NCBI RefSeq assembly: GCF_012034245.1
Contig: NZ_JAATEO010000020.1
Coordinates: 1 to 64,000 of the forward strand
From: Micromonospora thermarum
GTDB taxonomy: Bacteria; Actinomycetota; Actinomycetes; Mycobacteriales; Micromonosporaceae
Length of the DNA stretch: 64,000 bases
Reading direction: 5' to 3'
In this document: piece by piece, positions 15,403 to 24,025 of the stretch
How the letters are laid out: each line of letters starts with the position of its first letter
Numbering within the stretch: the first letter of the stretch is position 1
Notes under the pieces: generated by a model
Told to the model about the DNA's origin: nothing
What the model saw: only the letters and a program-made list of their open reading frames with translations
Databases searched by the model: none
Program-made: the position numbers and the translations under genes

Positions 15403-16101
15403 TCAGGCCGGCACCGGCTCGCCCGCCTCGGCCAGCCGGCCGTCGCGCAGCACCAGCACCCGGTCGGCCAGCTCCATCAGCGTCGGGTCGTGGGTGGCCA
15501 CCAGAGCGGTCATCCCCCGGGCGTGCACCAGCGCTCGCAGCAGGTCCATCACCGACCGGCCGGTCTCCGAGTCCAGCTGACCGGTCGGCTCGTCGGCGAT
15601 CAGCAGCGGCGGGTCGTTGGCCAGCGCGCGGGCGATCGCCACCCGCTGCTGCTGCCCGCCGGACATCTCGTACGGGCGCTGCGCCGCGTGCCCGCCGAGG
15701 CCGACCAGCTCCAGCAGCACCGCCACCCGCTGCTCCCGCTCGGCGGCGGGCACCTTCGCCAGGCGCATCGGCACGCCGACGTTCTCCGCCGCGGACAGGA
15801 TCGGGATCAGCCCGAACGACTGGAACACGAAACCGATGGTGTCCCGGCGCAGCGCCAGCAGTTCCCGCTCACCGGCGGACGTCACCTCGTGCCCGGCGAC
15901 GTGGATCCGCCCGGCGGTGGGCATGTCCAGGCCGCCGATCAGGTTGAGCAGGGTGGTCTTGCCGGCGCCGGAGCGGCCCCGGATCGCCACCAGCTCCCCG
16001 CGTCCGGCGGTGAAGGACACCTCGCGTACGGCGTGCACCACCCGGTCGCCGCTGCCGAAGTCGCGGCTGATCCCCTCGACGCGTACCAGCTCGTCAGCCA
16101 T
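15403..16101 (-). CDS. ABC transporter ATP-binding protein (MacB/LolD type)
   Basis: Last gene of a four-gene operon. 232 residues with the complete ATPase set: Walker A GRSGAGKTT, Q-loop VFQSFGLIP, signature MSGGQQQRVAIARAL, Walker B LLIADEP, then TGQLDSETG (D-loop) and a His switch in VATHDPTLM. The type belongs to the mechanotransmission class that works with FtsX-like permeases. Its ATG overlaps the upstream gene's TGA (TGATG), so translation is coupled. It is one of two non-identical ATPases, which may form a heterodimer or serve different permeases. Confidence 0.93.
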   Translation of the reverse strand: MADELVRVEGISRDFGSGDRVVHAVREVSFTAGRGELVAIRGRSGAGKTTLLNLIGGLDMPTAGRIHVAGHEVTSAGERELLALRRDTIGFVFQSFGLIPILSAAENVGVPMRLAKVPAAEREQRVAVLLELVGLGGHAAQRPYEMSGGQQQRVAIARALANDPPLLIADEPTGQLDSETGRSVMDLLRALVHARGMTALVATHDPTLMELADRVLVLRDGRLAEAGEPVPA

Positions 16102-17072
16102 CACTTGTCCTCCTCGTCCACGCCTGGGCGCACCTGCACGTGGTCCGGTTCCAGGTTCAGCCGCACCCGGTCGCGCAGCGCCAGGGCGTCGACGAACGCC
16201 GCCGGCAGCTGCATGCGGCCGGCCCGGTCCAGCACCGCGTACTCCTCGGTGACCAGTTCCTCGACACCGTCGGCGCCGATGCGGGCCGATCGGCGTACCT
16301 CCGAGGCGGTGCGGCCGTCGCGGATCGCGACGGTCCGGCGGACCTGCGAGGCCACCTGGTGGTCGTGGGTGACCACCACGATCGTGACGCCGAGCTCGGC
16401 GTTGATGGTGCGCAGCGCGGCGAACACCTCCCCGGCGGTCGCCTCGTCCAGCTCACCGGTCGGCTCGTCGGCGAACAGCACCTCCGGGTCGTTGGCGACG
16501 GCCACCGCGATCGCGCAGCGCTGCTGCTCGCCGCCGCTCATCTGGCCCGGCCGGCGGTCCGCGCAGTAGCCCACCCCGACCATGTCCAGCAGCTCGTCGG
16601 CGCGCCGGCGCAGCCCCCGCCCGCGCCGCCCGGCCAGCCGCATCGGCAGCTCGACGTTCTCCCGCGCGGTCAGGTACGGCAGCAGGTTGCGGCCGGTCTG
16701 CTGCCACACGAACCCGACCGTGTGGCGGCGGTAGCGCAGCCGCTTCTTCGCCGACATGGTCAGCAGGTCGTAGCCGGCGACGCGGGCGATGCCGGCGGTC
16801 GGCACGTCCAGGCCGGACAGGATGTTCAGCACGGTCGACTTGCCCGACCCGGAGGCGCCGACGATGGCCAGCAGCTCGCCCCGGTCGACCACCAGGTCGA
16901 GCCCCTGCAACGCGACGACCTCGACGCCCTCGGTGGTGAAGATGCGTACCAGCCCGTCGCAGACGATGTGCCCGCGCAGCCGGTCGGCGCCACCGGCGCG
17001 GGCGGCGGCGCGTTCGGCCGCACGCCGTTGCAGCGTCGCGAGATCCGGCGCCTTCTCCTCGACGGCAGTCAT
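16101..17072 (-). CDS. ABC transporter ATP-binding protein with C-terminal extension
   Basis: 323 residues. An N-terminal helical leader (residues 1-35) precedes the ATPase: Walker A GASGSGKST, Q-loop WQQTGRNLLPY, signature MSGGEQQRCAIAVAVAN, Walker B VLFADEP, His switch VVVTHDHQ. From about residue 255 there is an extension ending VLDRAGRMQLPAAFVDAL then RVRLNLEPDHVQVRP; the strand-turn-strand DRAGRxQLP pattern resembles an AbrB/SpoVT-type hairpin. ATGA overlap with the permease upstream indicates translational coupling. Confidence 0.92.
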   Translation of the reverse strand: MTAVEEKAPDLATLQRRAAERAAARAGGADRLRGHIVCDGLVRIFTTEGVEVVALQGLDLVVDRGELLAIVGASGSGKSTVLNILSGLDVPTAGIARVAGYDLLTMSAKKRLRYRRHTVGFVWQQTGRNLLPYLTARENVELPMRLAGRRGRGLRRRADELLDMVGVGYCADRRPGQMSGGEQQRCAIAVAVANDPEVLFADEPTGELDEATAGEVFAALRTINAELGVTIVVVTHDHQVASQVRRTVAIRDGRTASEVRRSARIGADGVEELVTEEYAVLDRAGRMQLPAAFVDALALRDRVRLNLEPDHVQVRPGVDEEDK

Positions 17073-19822
17073 GCGTTCTCCTCTCCGACGCGGAGCACCT
17101 CGCCGAGGCGCATCCGCCGGTTCGCCAGATTCTCGACGGCCAGCCCGGCCAGCAGACCGACCACCACCAGGGCCAGCACCCCACCCACGACCAGCGGATC
17201 CAGGTGGGCCCGTGCCGTCACCCCGGGGGTGAACGCGTCCAGGCCGAGGGTCCGGCCGAGCAGCCACGGCAGGGCCACCCCGACCGCGCCGCCGGCCAGC
17301 GCCGCCACTCCCACCAGCGGCACCAGCTCGTACACCAGCAGCCGGCGGCCGTGGCCGACGGACAGGCCCATCGTCCGCAGCCGTGACAGCACCCGGCCGC
17401 GGCCCCGGACGTCGGCGACCACCGCGAAGCCCACGGCCAGGACCGCCAGCGCGGTGCCGCCGACCCCGCCCAGAACGAACGCCAGTGCCAGCACCGCGTT
17501 CGCGCCGGTGCGCTCCAACCCGTCCCGGTGGGCGGCCCAGGTGTCCAGCGCGGCGGGGATCTCCGGCTCGGCGACCGGCGTGCCGAGCACCGCCTCCTGC
17601 CGCTGCCGCTGCACGTCGTCGCCGACCCGCAGCAGCTTCGCCTCGGCGACGTCGGTGCCGGCGAGCAGGAACCGGTTGGGGATCACCGGGGTCTGCGCGT
17701 ACTCGGGCAGCGCCTGCCAGGGCAGCACGATGAACCGTTCCACGTCCGTGCCCAGGCCGGGGAACGCGTCGGCGACCTGCGCCACGGTGAACGGGTACAG
17801 CCGGTTCTGCACGTCGGCGGCGGCGCCGGCGCCCACGTCGGCGGCGACGGCGGGCGACACCACCGCCGGCACCGGCCCGTCGCCGCGGGCGGCGGTCCGC
17901 AGGGCGGCCGGCACGTCCACGTCGACGCCGCTGCGCTCCACCACCCGGGCGAAGGCGGGGCCGTCGACCACCAGCACCCGGGCCTGGCCGAGGGTGCGGG
18001 CACCGGCGTCGGCGCCGGACAGCACCCGCCGGTTGGCCTCGGTCCACACCCCGGCCACCGCGTCCACCCCGTCCACGGCGGCGAGCCGGTCGGCGGCGTC
18101 CGGTGTGAACGCGTACCCGGTCAGCCACGCGTCCGCCGGCACGGCCAGGTCGGCGGCCCGGTCCCGGGCGGCGTCCACCGTCGTCGCGACGACCGCGCTG
18201 AACACGCCGGTGCTGACCGCGACGATCAGCACCGCGAGCGGTCCGATGGTGATCGGCGCGCCCCGGCCGGCGCGGGCCGCGCCGAGGAACAGCAGGGCGC
18301 CGCGCGCGCGGGCCGCGAGCCGGTCGACCAGCCGCAGTGGCCACGGCAGCAGCCGCAGCGCCACCAGCGCCGTCGCGACGGCCAGCAGCACCGGCACCGA
18401 GACGAGGTACGCGTCGACGCCGCCGTCGGTGTCCAGGCCGCGCCGGCGCAGCAGCAGCACCCCGGCGACGGCGGCGGCCAGCACCGCCGCCTCGGCGGTG
18501 AGCCGCCGGGCCGACGGGCGGGCCCGGGTGAGGTCCTGCCGACGGGCGACGAAGGTGACCCGCCGCTGCGCGTGCACGGCCAGCACCGGCACCACGGCGG
18601 TGGTGAGCACGGCGAGGGCCGGCACCGTCCACGGCACCCCGTCGGCGTGGCCGGGCGCGCGGGTGCCGAGCAACCAGCCGGCGGCCACCGCGGCCGGCTG
18701 CACCAGCACCGACTCGGCGCCGAGCCGGCGGGCGACGGCGGTGAGGGAGGCGCCGCGGGAGCGCAGCAACGCCAGTTCCTCCCGGCGGCGCTGCACGGTC
18801 AGGGCCGCGGCGAGGAGGATCAGCCCGAGCAGGCTCGCCACCAGCCCGGCCTGCACGACGGCCACCAGCGCGCCGACGGCGGCGAGCTGCCCGGCGAAGC
18901 GCACCCCGGCGGTGTCCAGCCCGGTCTGCACGGTGGAGGCGGGCATGAACTGCGTACGGCGGGCCTCGGTGACGGCGGTGGTCACCGCGTCGAGGATCGC
19001 CGTGTCGAGGCGGTCCTCGTCCAGCCGGTACCGCCAGCTGAACGTCAGCGGCGTGTCGGTGGCCAGCGACAGCGTGGCCGCCCCGGCGGAGTCGGTCACG
19101 GCGACGGCGATGTACGGCTCGCCGTCGACGGCCGGCACGAACGGGTCGAGGGCGTAGGGCAGGTCGTCCCACGCCGGGTCGGTGGCACGGCGGGGGGCGA
19201 AGATCCCGCTGACCACCGCCTCGCCTCTGGCGAAGCCGCGGCCGGCGAAGCGCAGCCGGTCGCCGGGTTTCAGGGCGAACACCTCGGCGACCCGCTCGGA
19301 GAGGGCCACCTGGGCCGGCTGCCCGGCGACGGTGCGCGGCCAGGCGCCGGCGCGCAGGTCGACCGCCTCGGCCAGCCCGGTCTGGGCGGTCACGCCGACC
19401 TGCTTGATCGCGCCGCCGTCCATGGGCGGGGCGTCGCCGGTGGCGGTGAAGTCGGCCGGGGCGATCGTGGCCGAGTGCCACCGCTGGTCCACCAGCTGCG
19501 GCAGCGGCGCGGGCAGCGTGGTGGCGAGCCGGTTGAGATGGCTGGCCTGGGCGACCGCGCCGTCCACCCCGTCGGGCAGCTGCCGGGTGGTGATGATGAC
19601 GTCGCGGATCAGGTGCGGCAGCGCCGCCACGTCGGCGCGCAGGCCGCTGTCGGCGTACTCGGTGGACAGCCGGGGGCCGGCGGTGAGCAGCACGGCCGCG
19701 ACCAGCCCGAGCACGGCGAGCAGGCCGGCCTGCGCCGCGAAGGCCCGCACCCGCCGGACCGGGCCGGCGCCCCGCCGCCGCGACGGCCGCCTGTCGTTCC
19801 CCTGCCGCATGTCGGCGCTCAC
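17069..19822 (-). CDS. FtsX-like ABC permease, large
   Basis: 917 residues. The N-terminus has an Arg-rich cytoplasmic stretch and a first helix (AGLLAVLGLVAAVLLTAGP), then a large extracytoplasmic region to about residue 300. A helix group with AALTVQRRREELALLRSRG follows (the typical cytoplasmic loop of FtsX/MacB permeases), a second external domain, and a last three-helix group containing GRVLSRLRTMGLSVGHGRRL. The duplicated FtsX-type unit fits MacB-like exporters that push lipid-linked or peptide substrates from the outer leaflet. It begins with GTG 19822 in a GTGA overlap with the upstream permease. Confidence 0.88.
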   Translation of the reverse strand: MSADMRQGNDRRPSRRRGAGPVRRVRAFAAQAGLLAVLGLVAAVLLTAGPRLSTEYADSGLRADVAALPHLIRDVIITTRQLPDGVDGAVAQASHLNRLATTLPAPLPQLVDQRWHSATIAPADFTATGDAPPMDGGAIKQVGVTAQTGLAEAVDLRAGAWPRTVAGQPAQVALSERVAEVFALKPGDRLRFAGRGFARGEAVVSGIFAPRRATDPAWDDLPYALDPFVPAVDGEPYIAVAVTDSAGAATLSLATDTPLTFSWRYRLDEDRLDTAILDAVTTAVTEARRTQFMPASTVQTGLDTAGVRFAGQLAAVGALVAVVQAGLVASLLGLILLAAALTVQRRREELALLRSRGASLTAVARRLGAESVLVQPAAVAAGWLLGTRAPGHADGVPWTVPALAVLTTAVVPVLAVHAQRRVTFVARRQDLTRARPSARRLTAEAAVLAAAVAGVLLLRRRGLDTDGGVDAYLVSVPVLLAVATALVALRLLPWPLRLVDRLAARARGALLFLGAARAGRGAPITIGPLAVLIVAVSTGVFSAVVATTVDAARDRAADLAVPADAWLTGYAFTPDAADRLAAVDGVDAVAGVWTEANRRVLSGADAGARTLGQARVLVVDGPAFARVVERSGVDVDVPAALRTAARGDGPVPAVVSPAVAADVGAGAAADVQNRLYPFTVAQVADAFPGLGTDVERFIVLPWQALPEYAQTPVIPNRFLLAGTDVAEAKLLRVGDDVQRQRQEAVLGTPVAEPEIPAALDTWAAHRDGLERTGANAVLALAFVLGGVGGTALAVLAVGFAVVADVRGRGRVLSRLRTMGLSVGHGRRLLVYELVPLVGVAALAGGAVGVALPWLLGRTLGLDAFTPGVTARAHLDPLVVGGVLALVVVGLLAGLAVENLANRRMRLGEVLRVGEENA

Positions 19823-22800
19823 CGGTCCTCTCCGATCCGCAGCTGTCCGGCGGCCAGGCGCCGCCGCAGGGTCGCCGACACGCTGGCGCTGAACGCCAGC
19901 GCCAGCAGCAGCAGGCCGACGCCGGTGGCGGCCACCGGCGTCCAGTCGACCTGCAGCAGCGGCTCCGGGGTGGGCCGGTCCGCGGACGGGGTGAGGATCA
20001 CCAGCGGCGCCATCGTGGCGGCGACGCCGATGCCCACCGCGAGACCGACCAGTACGCCCAGTCCGGCGAGCAGCGTCTGCTCGGCCAGCAGCGAGCGGGC
20101 CACCAGCCGGTGCCCGGCCCCGAGGGTGTGCAGCACGGCCAGTTCGGTGGCGCGGCGGCGGGCGGTGGCGCTGACGTCGACGGCCACCCCGACGGCGGCG
20201 AGCAGCACCGCGGCGAGGGCGGCGGCGAACAGCGCACCCCGCGCGCCCACCCCGAACGGCTCCCGGGCCAGCTCGGCGGCGACGGCCTGCCGGTCGTGGA
20301 CGGTGAGGCCGCCCAGCGCGGTTGCCTCCTGCACGGCCCGCTCCCGGTCGCCCGGCGGGACGGACAGCCACCACTCCTGCGGCCCGCGCACGATGCCGTG
20401 GTGGTGCAGCAGCAGGGTGCTCAGTGACGGCAGGTCGGCCACGAGCGCCGCCGGCTCGGTGCTGCCGGGTACGGCGTCGACAGTGCCGGCGATGCGGACG
20501 TCGACCTCCGCGCCGCCCAGGTACAGCCGGGTGCGGTCACCGACGTCGGCGCGCAGCACGGCCAGCGCCTGCGGGGTGGCCAGCAGCGGCACCGGGTCGG
20601 CGGCGGCCGGGCGGACCACGGCCATCTGCACCGCCGTGCCCCGGTTGAGGAACGGCAGGTTGTCGGTGTCGCGCGCGTACCGGGCGGACAGGCTGCCCGC
20701 GCCGCCGGTGGCCGGCGCCGTGGCGCCGGTGCGTTCGATCCACCGCCACGGCTCCCCGCCGAGGTCCACCGGCTGCCCGGCCGAGCCGTCGGTGGCGGCC
20801 CGCAGGTCGCTGATCCGCCAGTCCAGCCGCATCCCGGGCACGCCGACCGTGTCGACCGTGAACCCGGCCAGCCGCACGGGGCCGGCGCCGGCCGGCAGGT
20901 CGACCGCGAACCGGTGGGGTTCCCCGTCGCGGGTGGCGCCCAGCGGCAGCCGCCGGTGCCCGCCGCGCGGCTCGACCAGCACCGCGTACGTCTGCACGGC
21001 CGCGGCCAGGTCGGTGCCGGTGATCCGGGTCAGCAGCGTCCCGGTCAACCGGCGGGCGTCGGCGGGCAGCTCGACCGCCGGCACGGCCACCTGGCCGTCG
21101 CCGAGTTGCCCGAACACGTCGCCGTCGGCGAGGTCGGAGCGCAGCCGCACCACCTCGGAGGCCGCCCGGGCGTCGACGGCGACCAGGGACGCGGGCTCGG
21201 CCGCCGGTCCCAGCCGCAGCGCCTCCCGCCACGCGGCGAGCGCGGTGCCGGGCAGCGTGCCGATCTGGTCGGCCCGGTCGTCGGGGGCGGCGATGCCGGA
21301 CTCGGTCAGCCGCAGGTCCGCGCCGACGGTGTGTTCGGCCTGGTCGGTCAGGGAGCGCTGGGAGGTGGCGGCGAGGCACCAGGCGAGGGTGCCGACGGCC
21401 ACGGCGAGGGCGAGCAGCAGCACCGGGCCGGCGTGCGGGCGTCGCCCCGCCTGCCAGGTGCCGAGGATGGTGGCGGTCCAGGGTTTGCGGTCCACCCACC
21501 GCTCGGCCAGCCGGGTCATCGGCGGCAGCAGTCGCAGGGCGAGCACCGCGCCGGCCAGCACGCCGATGGTGGGCGCGGCGGCCAGCAGCGGGTCCACGTC
21601 CAGGGCGCCGGAGCGGCTGCGGGACAGCGGCGACGAGTACTGGCGCAGCTGGTACCAGCTCAGGACGGCCAGCGCCACCAGGACGACGTCGACGCCGGCG
21701 CGTTGCACCAGGCCGCGGCGGCTGGGCCGGGACCGGCTGGCCAGGTCGGCGACGTAGGTGCCGCCGCCGCGCAGGCTGGGCACCAGCATGGCCAGCAGGC
21801 AGCCGGCGGTGGCGAGGGCCGCGACCAGCCACAGCGCGCCGGTCAGGGTGGCGCCCGGCCCCGCCGAGACCGCGGCCAGCGCGGGCACCCGCTCGGCGTA
21901 CGCGAGCAGCTGCGCCGCCAGCGGGGGCGCCAGCACGGCGGCGGGCAGGACGACCAGCCCCGCCTCCCGGGCGGCGAGCCCGGCGAGCTGGGCGCGGGCG
22001 GCGCCCCGGGCGCGCAGCAGCGCGGTCTCCGCGCGGCGGTGCTCGGTGAGCAGCAGCGCGACCAGCAGCAGCGCGTACCCGCCGAGCACCACCACCAGCA
22101 GCATGGGCGTGACCAGGGCGGACCGCCCGACCAGGGTGGCCCGTTGCAGGCGCTGTACCAGGTCGTCGAGGGTGGTGATGGCGGTTCCCGCGTCGCCGAG
22201 GCCGGCCTTACGGGGCGCGGTGGCGGCGACCCGGGTGGCGCCGGCGGCGAGCCGGTCCAGGGCGGCACCGCCGGTGACGCCGCTCAGGTCCGGCTCGACC
22301 AGCCACCCGGCGGACGCGTTGGTGCGGAAACCGACGAGGAAGTCGTCGCGGTGCACGGTGAACGGGCCGTACGTGGCCGACCGGGGCAGGGTGCCGGTGG
22401 CCACCTCGGGAGCGAGCCGCCAGTAGGTGTCCGCCGGGTCGACGGGCGTGAAGAGGCCCACCACGCTGACCTGGGTGACCCGGCCGGTGAAACCGTCGGT
22501 GACCGGCACCCGGTCACCGACGTCGACGCCCAGCACGGCGGCGGCGGGCGCGGCGAGGGCGGCCTGCACCGGGCCGGCGCCGGGTTGCGGCCAGGCGCCG
22601 GCGGTGAGCCGGGCGTGCGCGGCCAGGTCGTCGAGGAACATCACCGACGCGTAGACGGTGCCGCCCGCGTCGCCGACCGCCGAGCCGGTGTCGCCCCGCA
22701 ACTGGCGGCCGGCGGCGTACCCGGCGGCGGTCACCGTCGGGTCCAGGCCGGTCAGTTGCGCGGTGACGTGCTCCCGCAGCGCGCTGTCCCGCTCTCGCAG

Positions 22801-23010
22801 GGCCTCGGCGGTGCCGCCGGCCGGGCCACGGACGAGGATCGAACGTTCCTCGGCGGTGGCTTCGGACAGCACGTTGGCGGTGCCGGAGGCGACGACGTCG
22901 TCGTTGTAGGCGGCGAGGCCGGTGAGGGCGGCGGTGGCCACCAGGGTCGCCCCGGCCGCGGCGAGGAGCAGACCCCTGGCCCCGCGGGCACGTCGCAACG
23001 CGAGCCTCAT
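19819..23010 (-). CDS. FtsX-like ABC permease, very large
   Basis: First gene of the operon, 1063 residues. N-terminal helix GLLLAAAGATLVATAALTGL, a long external domain, then helix groups with LLTEHRRAETALLRARGAAR and, near the C-terminus, SATARRRATELAVLHTLGAG. These are the repeated positively charged loops of FtsX-type permeases. Between them lies a second external domain of about 350 residues. It is paralogous to the next gene but differs in sequence, so the transporter is probably a heterodimer of giant permeases with two ATPases. The substrate is unknown; antimicrobial peptides or lipoproteins are typical for the class. Confidence 0.88.
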   Translation of the reverse strand: MRLALRRARGARGLLLAAAGATLVATAALTGLAAYNDDVVASGTANVLSEATAEERSILVRGPAGGTAEALRERDSALREHVTAQLTGLDPTVTAAGYAAGRQLRGDTGSAVGDAGGTVYASVMFLDDLAAHARLTAGAWPQPGAGPVQAALAAPAAAVLGVDVGDRVPVTDGFTGRVTQVSVVGLFTPVDPADTYWRLAPEVATGTLPRSATYGPFTVHRDDFLVGFRTNASAGWLVEPDLSGVTGGAALDRLAAGATRVAATAPRKAGLGDAGTAITTLDDLVQRLQRATLVGRSALVTPMLLVVVLGGYALLLVALLLTEHRRAETALLRARGAARAQLAGLAAREAGLVVLPAAVLAPPLAAQLLAYAERVPALAAVSAGPGATLTGALWLVAALATAGCLLAMLVPSLRGGGTYVADLASRSRPSRRGLVQRAGVDVVLVALAVLSWYQLRQYSSPLSRSRSGALDVDPLLAAAPTIGVLAGAVLALRLLPPMTRLAERWVDRKPWTATILGTWQAGRRPHAGPVLLLALAVAVGTLAWCLAATSQRSLTDQAEHTVGADLRLTESGIAAPDDRADQIGTLPGTALAAWREALRLGPAAEPASLVAVDARAASEVVRLRSDLADGDVFGQLGDGQVAVPAVELPADARRLTGTLLTRITGTDLAAAVQTYAVLVEPRGGHRRLPLGATRDGEPHRFAVDLPAGAGPVRLAGFTVDTVGVPGMRLDWRISDLRAATDGSAGQPVDLGGEPWRWIERTGATAPATGGAGSLSARYARDTDNLPFLNRGTAVQMAVVRPAAADPVPLLATPQALAVLRADVGDRTRLYLGGAEVDVRIAGTVDAVPGSTEPAALVADLPSLSTLLLHHHGIVRGPQEWWLSVPPGDRERAVQEATALGGLTVHDRQAVAAELAREPFGVGARGALFAAALAAVLLAAVGVAVDVSATARRRATELAVLHTLGAGHRLVARSLLAEQTLLAGLGVLVGLAVGIGVAATMAPLVILTPSADRPTPEPLLQVDWTPVAATGVGLLLLALAFSASVSATLRRRLAAGQLRIGEDR

Positions 23011-23160
23011 GTCGTGGTGTACCCCCGTACGCGCAGGGCGGAGCGGCGCCGGTCGCCGTCCCGTCGTGCGGGAGAGAGGGGCGAGGGCCCCGGAAAGGTT
23101 CGCGCCGTGATCAAATCGTGTCCCACGCGGTCCGCCCCGGCGCCGGGCGGCGGGCCCGGG

Positions 23161-23880
23161 TCAGCGGGGGCCGAGGTCCCCCGCCCGGTAGTGGCGGCGG
23201 CAGAGCACCTGGTAGCGGACCTCGGCGGTGTCGGCGGTGTCGACGGTGTCGCCGATGACGACCTGGGCGCCCTCGCGGGCCACCCGGCCGTCGACCACGC
23301 GGGCGTTGAGCAGCCCCTCCCGCCCGCACCAGCAGAGCACCTCGACCTGGATGCGGGCCACCGAGTCGGCGAGTTCGAACAGCCGCTGCGCGGCGGGGAA
23401 CAGGCACGACCGGAAGTCGGTGGCCAGGCCGAACGCGTACACGTCGACGTCGTAGCTGTCGACGAGTTCGGCCATCTGCTCGACGTGCGCGACGCTGTAG
23501 AAGCTCGCCTCGTCGCAGATGAGGTAGTCGACGCGGACGCCCTCGGCCCACGTGTCGCGCACCAGGATGCGCAGGTCCAGGTCGTCGGTGACCTCGATCG
23601 CCTCGTGGGCCAGCCCGATGCGGGTGGTGACCTGCGGGCCCAGCGACCGGTCGATGCGGGTGGTGACCAGGCCCCGGCGGCCCTGCCGGGCGTGGTTGTA
23701 GTTCATCTGCAGCGCCATCGTGGACTTGCCGCAGTCCATCGGCCCCCAGTAGAACCGCAGCGCCGCCGCGTGCAGCGGGCGTCCGTCGACGGCGCGGGCG
23801 GCGGCGCAGCCGGCGGGTTGCTCGTCGGGGCCCGGCAGCGGGCGCGCCAGGCAGGTCGGGGCGGCGGCGTCGTCGGTCAC
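23161..23880 (-). CDS. tdk: Thymidine kinase
   Basis: Type II thymidine kinase phosphorylating thymidine for the salvage pathway. Walker A is GPMDCGKST, the lid and Walker B region is VDYLICDEASFYS, and the substrate loop YAFGLATDFRS follows. The zinc-binding cysteines are in CWCGREG and the C-terminal CRRHY. At 239 residues it has about 40 extra N-terminal residues rich in Pro/Ala; a later start near DGRPLHAAALRFYWG would give the usual length. GTG 23880 is kept as the most upstream clean option. Confidence 0.92.
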   Translation of the reverse strand: MTDDAAAPTCLARPLPGPDEQPAGCAAARAVDGRPLHAAALRFYWGPMDCGKSTMALQMNYNHARQGRRGLVTTRIDRSLGPQVTTRIGLAHEAIEVTDDLDLRILVRDTWAEGVRVDYLICDEASFYSVAHVEQMAELVDSYDVDVYAFGLATDFRSCLFPAAQRLFELADSVARIQVEVLCWCGREGLLNARVVDGRVAREGAQVVIGDTVDTADTAEVRYQVLCRRHYRAGDLGPR

Positions 23881-24025
23881 GGTCGGGCAGCTTAATCCAT
23901 CGACCGGTCTCGTCCGGCCGGCATGATCCAGTTTCCGGGGCCCGGGCGTTGGACCACGGCCGCCCCCGAGCGCCGCGTCACCGACCGGCGCGCTCCGGCG
24001 TCGGCCGGCCGGCCGGCCGTCGGCT

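Noticed and set aside
16140..23895. Very long plus-strand open frames opposite the ABC operon and similar long frames opposite other genes (for example 5218-7302)
   Set aside because: They are antisense shadows caused by high G+C. Composition is Arg/Gly/Pro/His-rich, there are no domains, and the minus-strand genes have clear motifs.
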